NCBI RefSeq assembly: GCF_007829335.1
Contig: NZ_VIWO01000002.1
Span: 372,001 to 436,000 of the forward strand
DNA length: 64,000 nt
DNA from: Chitinophaga polysaccharea
GTDB lineage: Bacteria; Bacteroidota; Bacteroidia; Chitinophagales; Chitinophagaceae
Direction: 5' to 3'
The notes under the pieces are model-generated. The model ran no database searches. It was not told the origin of the DNA and saw only the letters and a list, made by a program, of their open reading frames with translations. The position numbers were made by a program, and so were the translations under genes. Of the stretch, positions 10,340 to 23,300 are shown piece by piece (the first letter of the stretch is position 1; each line of letters opens with the position of its first letter).

Positions 10340-13300
10340 ATGTCAAACGAAATATTTCAACTACAGCTGAAAACCGCCCTGCGCACATATAGCCGGCAAA
10401 TAGCGCTGATGCAGGGAGACCGTAAAGTTACCTATGAAACGCTGGCCGCAAACGCCTGTTGTATTACCCGGGTCCTCTTGCGCACACCAGGATTCAGTAA
10501 AGGTGATTTTGTCGGCATCCTCTGCAGCAGCAAACCACACATTATCACCGCAATAACCGGTATCAGTTGCGCTGGCGGCGTATTTGTACCCCTGGACACG
10601 GTGTTGCCTGCCGCTCGTATCCTGCAGATGGCAGATACCGTGTCATTGCCCATGGTGATCGCCTCCCGGGAAGATAGCGGGGTAGCAGGAATCATCGCGC
10701 AACTGCAACAACAGAAGATCCATATATTTTACATAGAAGATATGCTGCAGGCAGAGGAGTGTGAGGATACTGAATTCCCGGAAGTAGCTTATCATCGGAA
10801 CGATGCACTGTATATCTACTTTACATCCGGGAGCACAGGTAAGCCCAAAGCGATATTGGGACAGAATATGAGTCTTCATCATTTTATTAACTGGGAGATA
10901 AATACCTTTAAAGTGACTGCTGGCGAGAGATTTAGCCAGTTGATCACTCCTGGTTTCGACGCCTTTTTGCGAGATGTTTTTGTTCCTCTCTTTTCCGGCG
11001 GTACTATCTGTATCCCTGAAGATCCACAACTGGTATTACAGGCAGATACGCTGTCGGCCTGGTTAAACCGGGAGGAAATTCAGTATATCCATTGCGTGCC
11101 CAGTATATTCGGGCTGATCAGCAACGCTGCCACCATCCACAGCTATCCCCGGTTACAGTATGTGTTCCTTTCCGGCGAACGTATTGTGCCTGCCACATTA
11201 AAGCCCTGGTACGCCCTGTTCGGATCCCGTATACAGCTGGTGAATTTTTATGGTGCCACCGAAACAACACTGATTAAAACATACTATGAAATCAGGCCGG
11301 CAGATGCAGACAGCCAAAATATTTCCGTTGGGAAACCCATGGAAGGCGCCAGGGTATTGGTACTGGATGAACAACTGAATATCTGTGATCCGCTGGTACC
11401 GGGAGAAGTATTTATCAGTACGCCCTATGCGGCGAAGGGTTATTATAACGAAGAAGCATTGACCCGTCAGAAGTTTATGTTCGATCCTTATGATCCCAAT
11501 CCTGATGGTCGCATCTTTAAAACCGGTGATAAAGGCCGTTTGCTGGCAGACGGCAACCTGGAATTACTGGGTCGTATCGACCGGCAGATAAAGTTACGGG
11601 GGGTGAGAATAGAACCAGAGGAAGTAGAAACTATATTATTGCAACATCCATCTGTAAAAGAAGCTGCGGTCGTTACCACGACCATCAACGATACGACTAT
11701 GCTTTGTGCCTGCCTGGTGCCAGTAACCGACGGCACAGGCAACAGCGAAGAAATATTGCAGTATGCCCATACCTGCCTGCCTGATTACATGGTGCCGGGC
11801 AAAATCAAATGGTTGTCGGCCTTCCCGAGAAAAGTAAATGGAAAGCTGGATTATGATCAGTTGGTAGCCTTGTTGCAACCGGTGTCTGAACCGGTATCCC
11901 AGCCTCTAACAGCATTGGAACAGCAACTGTTTGACACCTGGGCGGGCATCCTGAAAAACAATCAATTTGGTGCCGATAGTACTTTTTTTGAAGTGGGAGG
12001 TAATTCGTTTCACCTGATAGGGCTGGTAGCAAAAGTATACAGTCAATTCAGGGTCCGGCTCACGATCGAAGAAATTTTTAAATACAACAGTATCCGCAAG
12101 CTGGCTATTTTCCTCGAAGGAAAAATGACACAGGAGGCCCCGGATATAAAACCAGCGCCCTTGCGCGACTATTATCCACTGTCTGCGGCCCAGTTCAGGA
12201 TCTACCACCAGCAGCAACTGCAGCCGGAAGGCACGGGCTATAACCTGCCTCAATGTTTTGAAGTAACTGGTCCGGTTGATATGGGAAAGGTAGAAGAGGT
12301 TTTCCGGCAAATGGTACAACGCCATGAAAGCTTGCGTACCTGTTTTAAGATGGTAGGAGGAGAAGTAGTACAACAAGTACTGCAGGAAGTCGATTTTCGT
12401 ATAGACTACCAGGTAAGTACGGAGGCTGTCCCGGCATTGATATCCCGGTTTGTTCGCCCCTTCAACCTGGCGGAGGCACCATTGTTAAGGGTTACGCTGG
12501 TAAAGAGAGGACCTGCGCAATATCTTCTGATGATGGATGTACATCATATCATCGCAGATGGCTTGTCGCAGTTGTTGCTCAATAAGGAGTTTTCGTCTCT
12601 GTATATGGATTTGCCCGCGGCCCTGCCGGTTTTACAGTACAAGGACTTTGCCGTTTGGCAGCAACAGCAACGCACCAACGAAGTGGTACAGCAACAGCAG
12701 CAGTACTGGCTCAAAGCACTCGCCAATCCTCCGGCGGTACTATCGTTGCCGGGTGAACAGGCCACAGATCATGCTGCTGGCGCATTGCATCATTTTACAC
12801 TGGCACGGGAAAGTTATCAGCGGCTGAAGAAAATGGCGAAGGAAAAAGAAACCACCATTTTTGTATTATTGCTCACTGCCTATAATATACTGTTATCGAG
12901 ACTGAGCGGGCAGGACGACATTATTGTGGGAACTGCGGCCAGCGGCCGGCAACATGTGGCGCTTGATAAAATGATAGGTATGTTTGTAAACACGCTGGCC
13001 TTGCGCAATCAGCTCAGCCCGGATATGTCGTTCGATACCTTATTGAAACAAGTACACAAGAATACGTTAGCAGCGCTCCAGCACCAGGACTATCCACTGG
13101 AAGATATTATCCACCAGTTACAACTACCGCGGGGAAAACGGCATCCCTTGTTCAGCGTGATGCTGGTGCTGCAGAATATGAGCGTAGGCAGCGAAAACAT
13201 TCCAGGCATTACCATTGCTCCTTACCCGATTGCAGAAAGTACGTCGCGGTTTGATCTCACACTGTACGGGCAGGATACCGGCAATGACCTTGTTTTCCGC

Positions 13301-13477
13301 CTGGCCTATGCTTCGCAGCGCTTTACCCCGGCCCGGATACAACGCCTGGTAGACTACTTCCAGGAAATTATTACACAAGTATTATCCTCTCCCGATATAC
13401 AATTAAAGGATATTCATCTGTCACATCAGCTGGAAACAGCCGTTAACCAGGTTGAGAAGATATCCTTCCGGTTCTGA
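10340..13477 (+). CDS. Non-ribosomal peptide synthetase, A-T-C
   Basis: This 1045-residue protein starts directly with an adenylation domain (YFTSGSTGKPK at residues 160-170; TGDKGR and GRIDRQIKLRG further on; NGK near the A-domain end). A T domain follows (GGNSF, Ser556), then a condensation domain (HHIIADG, 735-741) that runs to the C-terminus. It begins with A and the previous NRPS ends with C, so the two probably form one split module in trans. The specificity residues read roughly DARHFSFLIK, which I cannot match to a known amino acid. There is no N-terminal condensation or obvious docking domain. The start ATG at 10340 leaves a 42-base gap after asnB. Confidence 0.95.
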   Translation: MSNEIFQLQLKTALRTYSRQIALMQGDRKVTYETLAANACCITRVLLRTPGFSKGDFVGILCSSKPHIITAITGISCAGGVFVPLDTVLPAARILQMADTVSLPMVIASREDSGVAGIIAQLQQQKIHIFYIEDMLQAEECEDTEFPEVAYHRNDALYIYFTSGSTGKPKAILGQNMSLHHFINWEINTFKVTAGERFSQLITPGFDAFLRDVFVPLFSGGTICIPEDPQLVLQADTLSAWLNREEIQYIHCVPSIFGLISNAATIHSYPRLQYVFLSGERIVPATLKPWYALFGSRIQLVNFYGATETTLIKTYYEIRPADADSQNISVGKPMEGARVLVLDEQLNICDPLVPGEVFISTPYAAKGYYNEEALTRQKFMFDPYDPNPDGRIFKTGDKGRLLADGNLELLGRIDRQIKLRGVRIEPEEVETILLQHPSVKEAAVVTTTINDTTMLCACLVPVTDGTGNSEEILQYAHTCLPDYMVPGKIKWLSAFPRKVNGKLDYDQLVALLQPVSEPVSQPLTALEQQLFDTWAGILKNNQFGADSTFFEVGGNSFHLIGLVAKVYSQFRVRLTIEEIFKYNSIRKLAIFLEGKMTQEAPDIKPAPLRDYYPLSAAQFRIYHQQQLQPEGTGYNLPQCFEVTGPVDMGKVEEVFRQMVQRHESLRTCFKMVGGEVVQQVLQEVDFRIDYQVSTEAVPALISRFVRPFNLAEAPLLRVTLVKRGPAQYLLMMDVHHIIADGLSQLLLNKEFSSLYMDLPAALPVLQYKDFAVWQQQQRTNEVVQQQQQYWLKALANPPAVLSLPGEQATDHAAGALHHFTLARESYQRLKKMAKEKETTIFVLLLTAYNILLSRLSGQDDIIVGTAASGRQHVALDKMIGMFVNTLALRNQLSPDMSFDTLLKQVHKNTLAALQHQDYPLEDIIHQLQLPRGKRHPLFSVMLVLQNMSVGSENIPGITIAPYPIAESTSRFDLTLYGQDTGNDLVFRLAYASQRFTPARIQRLVDYFQEIITQVLSSPDIQLKDIHLSHQLETAVNQVEKISFRF

Positions 13478-13504
13478 TCCCATCCGCATATACATTCATT
13501 TCAA

Positions 13505-14315
13505 ATGCTTTATTCCATGTTTCGACAAGAACAACTGGATATACTAACGGCCGCATCTATCCATAACCAGCGGGAAAAAGAATACTGGTTAACGATCATG
13601 GCCGGAGAACTGCCCCATAGCAGCCTGCCTGCAGCGCACAACACCGATCCCAAAGCGACTACCTGTCACCACTACGAGTTTTCAATAGGAGATAAGCTGC
13701 ACCAGCGTTTGCAGCTATTAAGCAATGATTCAGATTACTCCCTGCAGGTAATATTAATGGCTGCACTGCAGGTAATGCTGAGTAAGTATACCGACAACGC
13801 CGATGTGATAACGGGGACGCCTATATACCGGCAAACGGAATTGTCGGCCGACCAGTTGATAAATACCGTTCTCGCCATCAGGGGGACGATAGAGGGGAAT
13901 GCTACTTTTGCTTCTTTGCTGGAAGCCATGGGGCAACAGATGGTGCTGGCTATGCAACACCAGAACTACCCGATAGAGGTACTGCAGCAGGAACTGGCAG
14001 ACAGCCTGGTGCCTGGTGCTGAGGGACTTTTCAGTGTAGCCCTTTTATTAGACAATATACAGGAACTGCATTATCTCGATAGTGTACAGCCAGATATTAC
14101 CTTCGTATTTACCTCAACCGACAGCTCGCTCAAAGGACAGCTGATATATAAAACGGGCAGGTATGATGACGCTGTGGCAGCACGCTTGGCGCACCACTAT
14201 TGTACGCTGCTGCAATACCTGGTTACCCATGTAGAACAGCCACTGTACCTGGCCGATATGATGCCGCCAGAAGAAGCTACCCTGATTCACCAGCAATTCA
14301 ATGCTACCAGCCGCG
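13505..14315 (+). other. Half condensation domain (C-terminal lobe only) at NRPS N-terminus
   Basis: The first ~270 residues align by eye with the second half of the neighbouring C domains, beginning at the EKEYWL segment that matches QEAYWL in the other C domains. The N-terminal lobe with the catalytic HHxxxDG is absent. The preceding protein ends in a complete C domain, so this fragment is probably structural, a docking element, or a remnant. Confidence 0.75.
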
Positions 14316-17300
14316 AATATAATAACGCTGCGCAATGCCTGGCACAACTGATGGAAGCGCAGGTACAGCGTGATCCCACCCGGATTGCCGTTACCTGGCC
14401 GGATGGTGTATATACTTACGAGATGTTGAACCGCAAAGCTAACCAGCTTGGCAACGTACTACGTACCGCCGGTGCGGGTCCCAACCAGGTGGTGGGCGTA
14501 TTGGCGGAGCGTTCGCCCGAAATGCTGACAGCGATCCTGGGTACTATGAAATCCGGGGCCGCCTATTTACCGATTGATCCTTCCTACCCGGCAGAACGAA
14601 TACAGTTCATGGTGGAAGATAGCGGCTGTAAATACCTGATGGTACAATCGCATCTAACGGTACCGCCTATATCAACTGGCGTAACCATATTTAATCTGAA
14701 TGACCCTGGCTTATATACCGGCAGTGGTGAAGACCTGCCATGGGTAAATAAGCCGGCCGACCTGGCCTATGTGATCTATACTTCCGGATCTACCGGCAAT
14801 CCCAAGGGGGTAATGATTGAGCAGCATTCGCTGGTGAACCGGCTCAACTGGATGCACGACCGTTACCGCTTAACCGGTACCGATGTGATCCTGCAAAAAA
14901 CGCCTTTTACATTTGACGTATCTGTGTGGGAGCTTTTCTGGTGGCTGTTTACAGGAGCGGGTGTTTATCTGCTGGCGCCCGGAACAGAGAAATACCCCGA
15001 CCAGATGGTGGCGGAAATAAAAGCCAATAACGTTACCGTTATGCACTTTGTGCCTTCCATGCTGGTGGTGTTCCTGGAATACGTGTCTGCCACCGGGTGT
15101 GCAGCTGCCCTGGCCTCGCTCCGGCAGGTATTTACCAGCGGCGAAGCGCTGAGCGCGGCAGCAGTAAAGGAGTTTAGCCGCCTGCTGCCAGGATGTGCGC
15201 TATCTAACCTCTACGGACCTACGGAGGCCACTATCGATGTATCCTACTTTGACTGCCCCGCAACAGGCGTCCCTGACAGTATACCCATTGGTAAGCCCAT
15301 CGATAACATACAGCTGTATATTACCAACCGCCATCAGCAGTTGCAGCCAATTGGCGTAGCGGGAGAGTTGTGTATTGGCGGCGTGGGACTGGCACGCGGG
15401 TACCTCAATCGCCGGGAGCTGACAGCAGAAAGATTTATCACGGTGCCCTGGCACGACACGCCGGTATATCGTACCGGCGACCTGGCCCGCTGGCTGCCCG
15501 ATGGTAATATTGCTTACCTGGGTCGCATTGACAACCAGGTAAAGATCCGGGGGTACCGCATTGAACTGGGCGAAATTGAACAGCAACTGCTGAAGCTCGA
15601 CACCGTGCGGGATGCCCTGGTACTGGTACAACAAAGGGAACAGGACAAGTACCTCCGCGCATTTGTAGTGCCGGCAGCGCCCTGTACAGAGCATACCATT
15701 AAAGAAGCCCTTGGCCAGGTGTTGCCCGTATACATGGTGCCTGCCTATATCACGTTATTGGATACACTGCCGCTTACCCCCAATGGCAAGGCCGACAGGA
15801 AAGCGCTACAGCGCATGCCCCTGTTTGTAGAAACAGCCGCACAGCATTGGGACGATCCGCGGGAGCAAATGGTGGCAGATATCTGGAAAGAGGTACTTAA
15901 GACCGTGGCGGCCAATGCCGCCGACAATTTCTTTTATCACGGCGGAGATTCTATCCTGGCCATACGCCTGGTGAGTAAAGTAAATACACAACTCCAGGCC
16001 AACATCGACCTGGCAGCGTTTTATGAAGTACAAACACTGGGAGGACTGATTACCCTGGCAACGGCTACGGATACACGCGCGGCTACGGCAGAGAAGACAG
16101 CGGCGCTGGAAGAGATCCATACCTTTGAATCGCAATACCTGGTTGGTATTTCAGCGGAGGGAAAACAGAATATTGACAGGGTTTATCCCATGAGCGATAT
16201 CGAGAAAGGGATGTGTTATCACCACCTGAAAGATCCTGCCTTGAATGTTTACTACGAGCAAAATACGCTCGATTTTCTTTTCAGTGACATCGATATTGAA
16301 CTGATTGTGCGGGCGTTGAAGTTGATGATCGCCAAGCACCCGGCACTTCGTACGGCATTTGATCTAAACCGTCTGGCGCATGTAGTCTATAAAGAAATTC
16401 CCTTGCCGCTACAGGTAGAAGATCTCATGGATAAAGACAGGGATACGCAGCAGCAGGTGATCGGCCAGTTTCTGAAAGAAAGTAAGCTGAAGGCGTTTCC
16501 ATTGGCCAGTGTGCCACTGTGGCGAATTACAATGTTCCGGATCAATGCAGGGCACCTGGTATTTACAATGGAAGCACACCATGCTATTTTTGATGGTTGG
16601 AGCTGGGCCTCGTTTATGACGGAATTCAGCAACGTTTATTTCCGGTTAAAGGAAGACCCCGGTTTTGCCCCATTGCCCCTGAAATGTACTTTCGAAGATT
16701 ATATCCTGGAAGAACTGTTGTGCAAGCGGAACAAAGCCATTACCACCTTCTGGAAAAATGAACTGGAGGGATATCAGCGGCTACAACTCAATGGCAGCAA
16801 GGAATCGCCGGAGTACCTGAAAATGTTCCGCACGTTCGATAGCCAATACCTGCACGGGTTACAACAGGTAGCCGAGCAGTACCAGGTGCAGGTAAAACAC
16901 CTGCTCTTTGCGGCCTATGTATATGCCACGAAGATGTTGACCTATGAAAATGATATTGTTACCGGGTTGGTGGCTTTCAGCCGCCCCCTGGTGGAAGACG
17001 GAGAGCGCCTGCTGGGTTGCTTCCTGAATACAGTACCTGTGCGTATACAGGTGCCGGCAGGGCTATCGTGGCGGGAGTACCTGGCGGCCGTGGAGGAAAA
17101 ACTGGCATTGATCCGAAAATATGATCAGCTGCCTTTACTGAGTATTGTAGAACAAACCAGGGAACAATACAGCGGCGGCAATCCGTTGTTTGACGCGCAA
17201 TTCAACTTCGTTAATTTCCACGTCTGGAAAGAAATCAACGATAATACAACGGTAGGCGGAACAGGTGTACCATTCAGATTTGAAAGCTACCTGCGGGAAA

Positions 17301-20300
17301 ATACACTGTTCGATTTCAATGTCGACCTGACAGACGGCAACCTCAATATTGCTATCGAATATTTCACCGCTTATATCAGTACGCCGGCGTTACAACAACT
17401 ACTTTCCTGTTTTGAAAAAGCGTTGTATCACCTGCAATGTACACCTGATGAAAAGATAGACCCGCTGTTGTTGATAGCCGGTGATGTACAGCAGATCCGG
17501 GAAGTATTTAATACTACTGTAAAGCCATATGAGCAGGCAAACAATACGCTGGCGCAGCTCATGGAAGCACAGGTGCGCCAACACCCTTCCCGCATAGCGG
17601 TAAGCTGGTCAGGAGGCGCCTATACCTATGAAGAACTGAATACCAGAGCCAACCAGCTGGGCGCCATGCTACGTGCATTGGGCGCGGGCCCCGACCAGGT
17701 AGTAGGTATATTGGCCGAACGTTCCCCGGAAATGCTCGTAGCCATCCTGGCAGTAGTGAAATCCGGCGCTGCTTATCTACCTATTGATCCTGCATACCCC
17801 GCAGACCGGATACAATTTATGCTGGAAGACAGCGGCTGCAGCTACCTGCTGAAACAGCAACAGTTTCCTACTCCCGGTATTGAAGGAAACATCACTGTAC
17901 TAAATATCAATAATGCGGCACTTTACAAAGGCGTAGGAGCTGACCTGCCATTAGTAAATACGCCAGCTGATCTGGCCTATATCATTTATACGTCCGGTTC
18001 CACCGGCAAGCCCAAAGGCGTGATGATAGAACAGCATGCCCTGGTAAACCGGCTCTGCTGGATGCAGTCGAAGTATCCGCTGAACAGCACGGATAAGATC
18101 CTGCAAAAGACGCCGTTTACTTTCGATGTATCGGTATGGGAACTCTTCTGGTGGCTCTTTACCGGCGCAGGTGTTCACTTGTTGTCCGCCGGCGCCGAAA
18201 AATTCCCTGATCAGATCGTGGAGGAAATAGCGGCTAACGAGGTCACCGTCATGCATTTTGTGCCTTCGATGCTCACCGCATTCCTGGACTATGTTGCCGG
18301 TGCTGGATGCGAAGCGTCCCTGCAATCCCTGCGACAGGTATTTGCCAGTGGCGAGGCGCTGTCAGCATCGGCGGTGAAGGCTTTTAATCGCCTGTTGCCG
18401 GGATGTGCGCTGTCTAACCTCTACGGACCTACGGAAGCCACTATTGATGTGTCTTACTACGACTGTCCTAAAACCGATGTGCCGGACAATATACCCATTG
18501 GTAAACCCATCGATAACCTACAGTTATATATCACAGACCGTTATCAGCAGCTGCAACCAATCGGCGTTCCGGGTGAGCTTTGTATTGGCGGTAAAGGTCT
18601 TGCCCGCGGGTATCTCAACCGGCCAACGCTAACCGCAGAGCGGTTTGTCCGGGTGCCATGGAGCGACTCCTCCGTGTATCGTACCGGCGACCTGGCCCGC
18701 TGGCTGCCGGATGGGAACATCGAATACCTGGGCCGTATCGATAGCCAGGTAAAAATCCGCGGCTATCGGATTGAATTAGGAGAGATTGAAGAAGTATTAC
18801 TGCAATACGAAGACGTATCACAGTGCGCGGTGATCGCAAAACCCACCGCCGGTGATGCATTGCAGCTGCATGCTTATATTGTTCCCCAGGGAATGTTCAA
18901 CCGTGAACGGATATACGAATACCTGAAACAACGTTTACCCGCTTATATGATACCACCGTTCCTGGTGGAAATGACCGCCCTTCCGCTTACCGGCAGCGGT
19001 AAACTGGATCGCAAAGCATTGCCGGAAATGGAAGCACGCAGCCAAAGCCGGCAACAACCCGCTCGCCCGCGTAACTCCATAGAGCTGCAACTCCAAACGA
19101 TCTGGAAAGAGTTGCTGGGAGTAGCAGAGATAGGTATTCATGATAATATCTTCGAATGGGGAGGACATTCCCTGATGGCGATGAGAGCTATCGGCGCCAT
19201 CAATACCGCCACAGGAGCAAATGCAGTGATCAGAGATGTTTTTGCGCATACCACCATTGCGCAGTTTGCAGCCTTACTGGAAGAGAAAGGTGTAGTGGCT
19301 CTGCCGCTGGCGCCCACCTTCCTGCGTAAAGGCCCCTTATCCTTTTCCCAGGAGAGATTATGGTTCATAGACAGCCTGCAGGGCAGCGTGCATTATCATA
19401 TGCCCGTGGTCGTGAAAATGGAAGGACCACTGAACGTACAAGCCCTGCAACAGGCGCTGGAAAGTCTTATTGAGAGGCATGAAATCCTGCGTACGGTTAT
19501 CCGGGAGGAAGGTGACCAGGTGTTCCAGTTATTGCGGGAAACAGGCGGCTGGACCATGCAATATACCGACGATGCTTCCCTGAAGGATAAAACCCTGCTG
19601 GAAGCACACCTGGAAGAACAGATCCGGCAACCATTTGATCTTTCGGCAGATTATATGTTACGGGCAGAACTGATCCGGCTGGCGCCTGATATACACATAC
19701 TCCTTACCGTTACTCACCATATCGCAACAGACGGTTGGTCGCTGTCATTGATGATAAAAGAACTGATGGAGTTATACGTGGCGGCAGAAGAGAACAGAAG
19801 TCCGCGCCTGCCGGTGTTGCCCTGGCAGTACGCAGACTATGCGGAATGGCAGCGCGCACACCTGCAGGGCGATGCCCTGGCTACGCAACTCAACTATTGG
19901 GTGGGTAAGCTGAAAGGTGTATCGCCACTTGACTTTCCGACCGATCGCGTCCGGCCGGCGGTAGAAAGAATGCACGGAAGTATCGTACACCACAACATAT
20001 CATTGGAACATGCTACGCAGCTGAAAGCACTCTCCCGGAAAGAAGGCGTTACCCTCTTCATGACACTCCTGGCAGCTTTTAAAGTATTGCTGTACCGCTA
20101 CAGCGGGCAGGAAGATATCTGCGTAGGGATCCCGATCGCTAACCGTACCCGGGAAGAAGTGGAAAAGATGGTGGGCTTTTTTGTGAATACGCTGGCCCTG
20201 CGCAGCGATTTAGGAGGCAAGCCATCCTTTAGTGAATTTTTGCAACAGGTAAGGGAAACTACCCTCGACGCCTATACGTACCAGGAGGTGCCCTTTGAAA

Positions 20301-23300
20301 GGATTGTAGAACTGGTGGGTGCTGCCCGTGATATGACCCGCAGCCCGTTGTTCCAGGTCATGTTTGTATTCCAGAACACGCCGGCTACAGAAGTGATGAA
20401 CTTCGGAAATATCAGCGTATCGCAGGCAAACTATGAACCGGAAACCGCCAAATTCGATTTCTCCTTCGAAGTAACGGAAGTTGCCGCAGGCTTACGTGTG
20501 AACATAGAATTCAAAACTGACCTTTTCAATGCGTCGACCATTCAACGGATGGCCGCACATTATGAACAACTACTGATAGCCATCGCCAGCGACCCCTCCC
20601 AGAAAGTGAACGAGCTCCCCCTGATGACGAAAGGGGAAGAACGCCACCAGCTCGCCGGCTTCAACAATACCACTGTCCCTTATCCGGCTGATACCACAGT
20701 GGTGCACCTGTTTGAAGAACAGGTAGCCAGAACGCCTGGTAAAATTGCGGTGACTTACGGAGAACAATCGCTTACCTTCCGGGAGTTGCATCAGCAGTCA
20801 GCCGCGCTGGCCGCTTTCCTGCAAACGAAGGGCGTAAGCCGGGGAGAGATGATTGCCCTCTGCCTCAACCGCTCACTGGAAATGATCATCGGCATCTGGG
20901 GTATCCTTAAAGCCGGATGTGCCTACGTACCTATTGATCCGGCTTACCCGGCCGACCGGATTAGTTATATACTTACAGATACGGATACACGATTAATATT
21001 GACAGATGAGTCATCGGCCTCCCGTATTCCGATGGCAGAAAACCTGGAGCAAGTGCTGTTGGATACACATTGGCCTGTCATCAGGGATACGCCGCCAGTA
21101 GACACCGATAGCTACCCGCAGCCGCACGACCTGGTATACGTTATCTATACGTCTGGTTCTACCGGCAAGCCTAAAGGGGTGATGATAGAACATCATTCGC
21201 TGGTAAACCGTCTTACCTGGGGGCAACAGCAATACCCGCTGCATACAACAGATGTAATCATCCAGAAAACACCTTTTACGTTTGACGTATCCGTATACGA
21301 GCTGTTTTGCTGGTCATTCACCGGCGCGCAGCTATACCTGCTGAAACAGGGAGAAGAGAAGTATAGCGACCGGATTGTGGAAGTGATGATCAATGAGAAA
21401 GTGACCATCATGCACTTCGTACCCTCTATGCTCACGCCGTTCCTGGAATACATACAGGAATCGCCGGAATTACAGCAGTTGAAAGGCCTCCGGCAGGTAT
21501 TTACCAGTGGCGAAGCATTATCAGCCGCTGCTGCCCGGCAGTTTAAACAGCTGCTGCCCTGGTGTGCATTATCTAACCTTTACGGACCTACGGAAGCCAC
21601 GATCGAAGTGTCTTACTACAACTGTCCCGACGACAATATCCCGGATAATATTCCCATAGGGCGTCCTATCAACAATACCCGCCTGTATATTGTGGATGCC
21701 TGGGGCAAACTACAACCGGTAGGCATTGCGGGCGAATTATGTATTGCCGGTGTGGGGCTGGCCCGCGGTTATCGTAACCGGGACGATCTCACGGCAGAAA
21801 AATTCGTATCCGCTGCCTGGACCGATGAACGGATATACCGTACCGGTGATCTGGCCCGCTGGCTGCCCAATGGGAATATCGAATACCTGGGCCGCATCGA
21901 CGACCAGGTAAAAATAAGAGGCTACCGGATTGAACTGGGCGAGATTGAAAACGTGTTATTGCAACACCCGGCAGTAAGCCAGGCGGTGGTAATTGCCCGG
22001 GCCGATCATAGCGGGGTTAAGCGCTTACAAGCCTATGTTATTTGCCGGGCGCCATTTGATAAAAGCGATATCCTCGCATTTATCGGCAAACATGTACCAG
22101 TGTATATGGTACCGGATATTCTCCTGGAGTTACCCGACTTCCCGCTGACTACAAGTGGTAAGGTGAATAAGAAAGAATTGCCTGATTCGGACAATACTGG
22201 CATCCAATCAGTATATGTAGCTCCCCGCAATACCACCGATCAGCAGCTGGCTGCCATCTGGCAGGAGTTGTTACGGCTTCCGCAGGTGAGCATCCAGGAT
22301 AACTTTTTCCGCCTCGGTGGTCATTCTCTCATGGCTATGCGGGTAATGGCTGCCATACGGAAAGATATGGGCGTTGCACTGTCTATCAAAGACCTGTTTA
22401 CCTATACCACGATCACTGCACTATCAGATTATATCAGCAATCGTGGCACCAGCAGCCCCGTGCCAGCTATTGCTCCTGTGGCGGTATCCGCCAGGCCTGC
22501 ACGGATTCCGTTATCTTTCTCCCAGGAAAGGCTCTGGTTTATTGACCGCCTGGAAGGAAGTATACATTATCATATTCCCGGGGTGCTGGAGCTGAACGGT
22601 ACGCTCGATAAAGAGGCACTGGAATATGCCTTCCGCGAAGTAGTGAACCGTCACGAGGTACTGAGAACCGTATTGCGGGAAGAAGACGGAAGGCCCTACC
22701 AGGAGGTAATGCCGGAAAACCGGTGGAAGATGATCTATCGCGAAGATCCTTCAATGACCGACCAGCAACGCTGGCAGGCGCATGTGGTGAATAGTATCCA
22801 GCAGCCTTTTGACCTGGCCACAGACCATATGCTGCGCATCGAACTGGTGAAACTATCCGACGTAAAACACAAGATGATCCTGGTTATACACCATATCGCA
22901 GCAGATGGTTGGTCGGTATCTATTCTTACCAGGGAGCTGTCGGAATACTACCATGCCTGGCTGGAGCAACGCGCACCGGTACTGGACGCATTGCCTTTGC
23001 AATATGGCGATTACGCCACCTGGCAAAGAGGATACCTGCAAGGGGAAGTATTGGAGCAGCAATTGAAATACTGGAAAGATACCCTGACAGGGATTCCGCT
23101 GCTGCAACTGCCGGCCGATTTTGAGCGCCCGGCTATAGAAACGATGAAAGGTGGCGTTATTCACTACCGGGTAGATGAAACTGTTTGTGCGCAACTAAAG
23201 GACCTGGCGCAGCGCGAGGGCGTTACTTTATTTATGCTGTTAATAGCCGCCCTGAAGGTGCTCCTGTTCCGCTACAGCCGCCAGGAAGATATTTGTATAG

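Noticed and set aside
14336-22180. Repeated DNA blocks that could suggest a repeat array
   Set aside because: They match A-domain core motifs of successive modules; no short direct repeats with unique spacers, so not a CRISPR or transposon.
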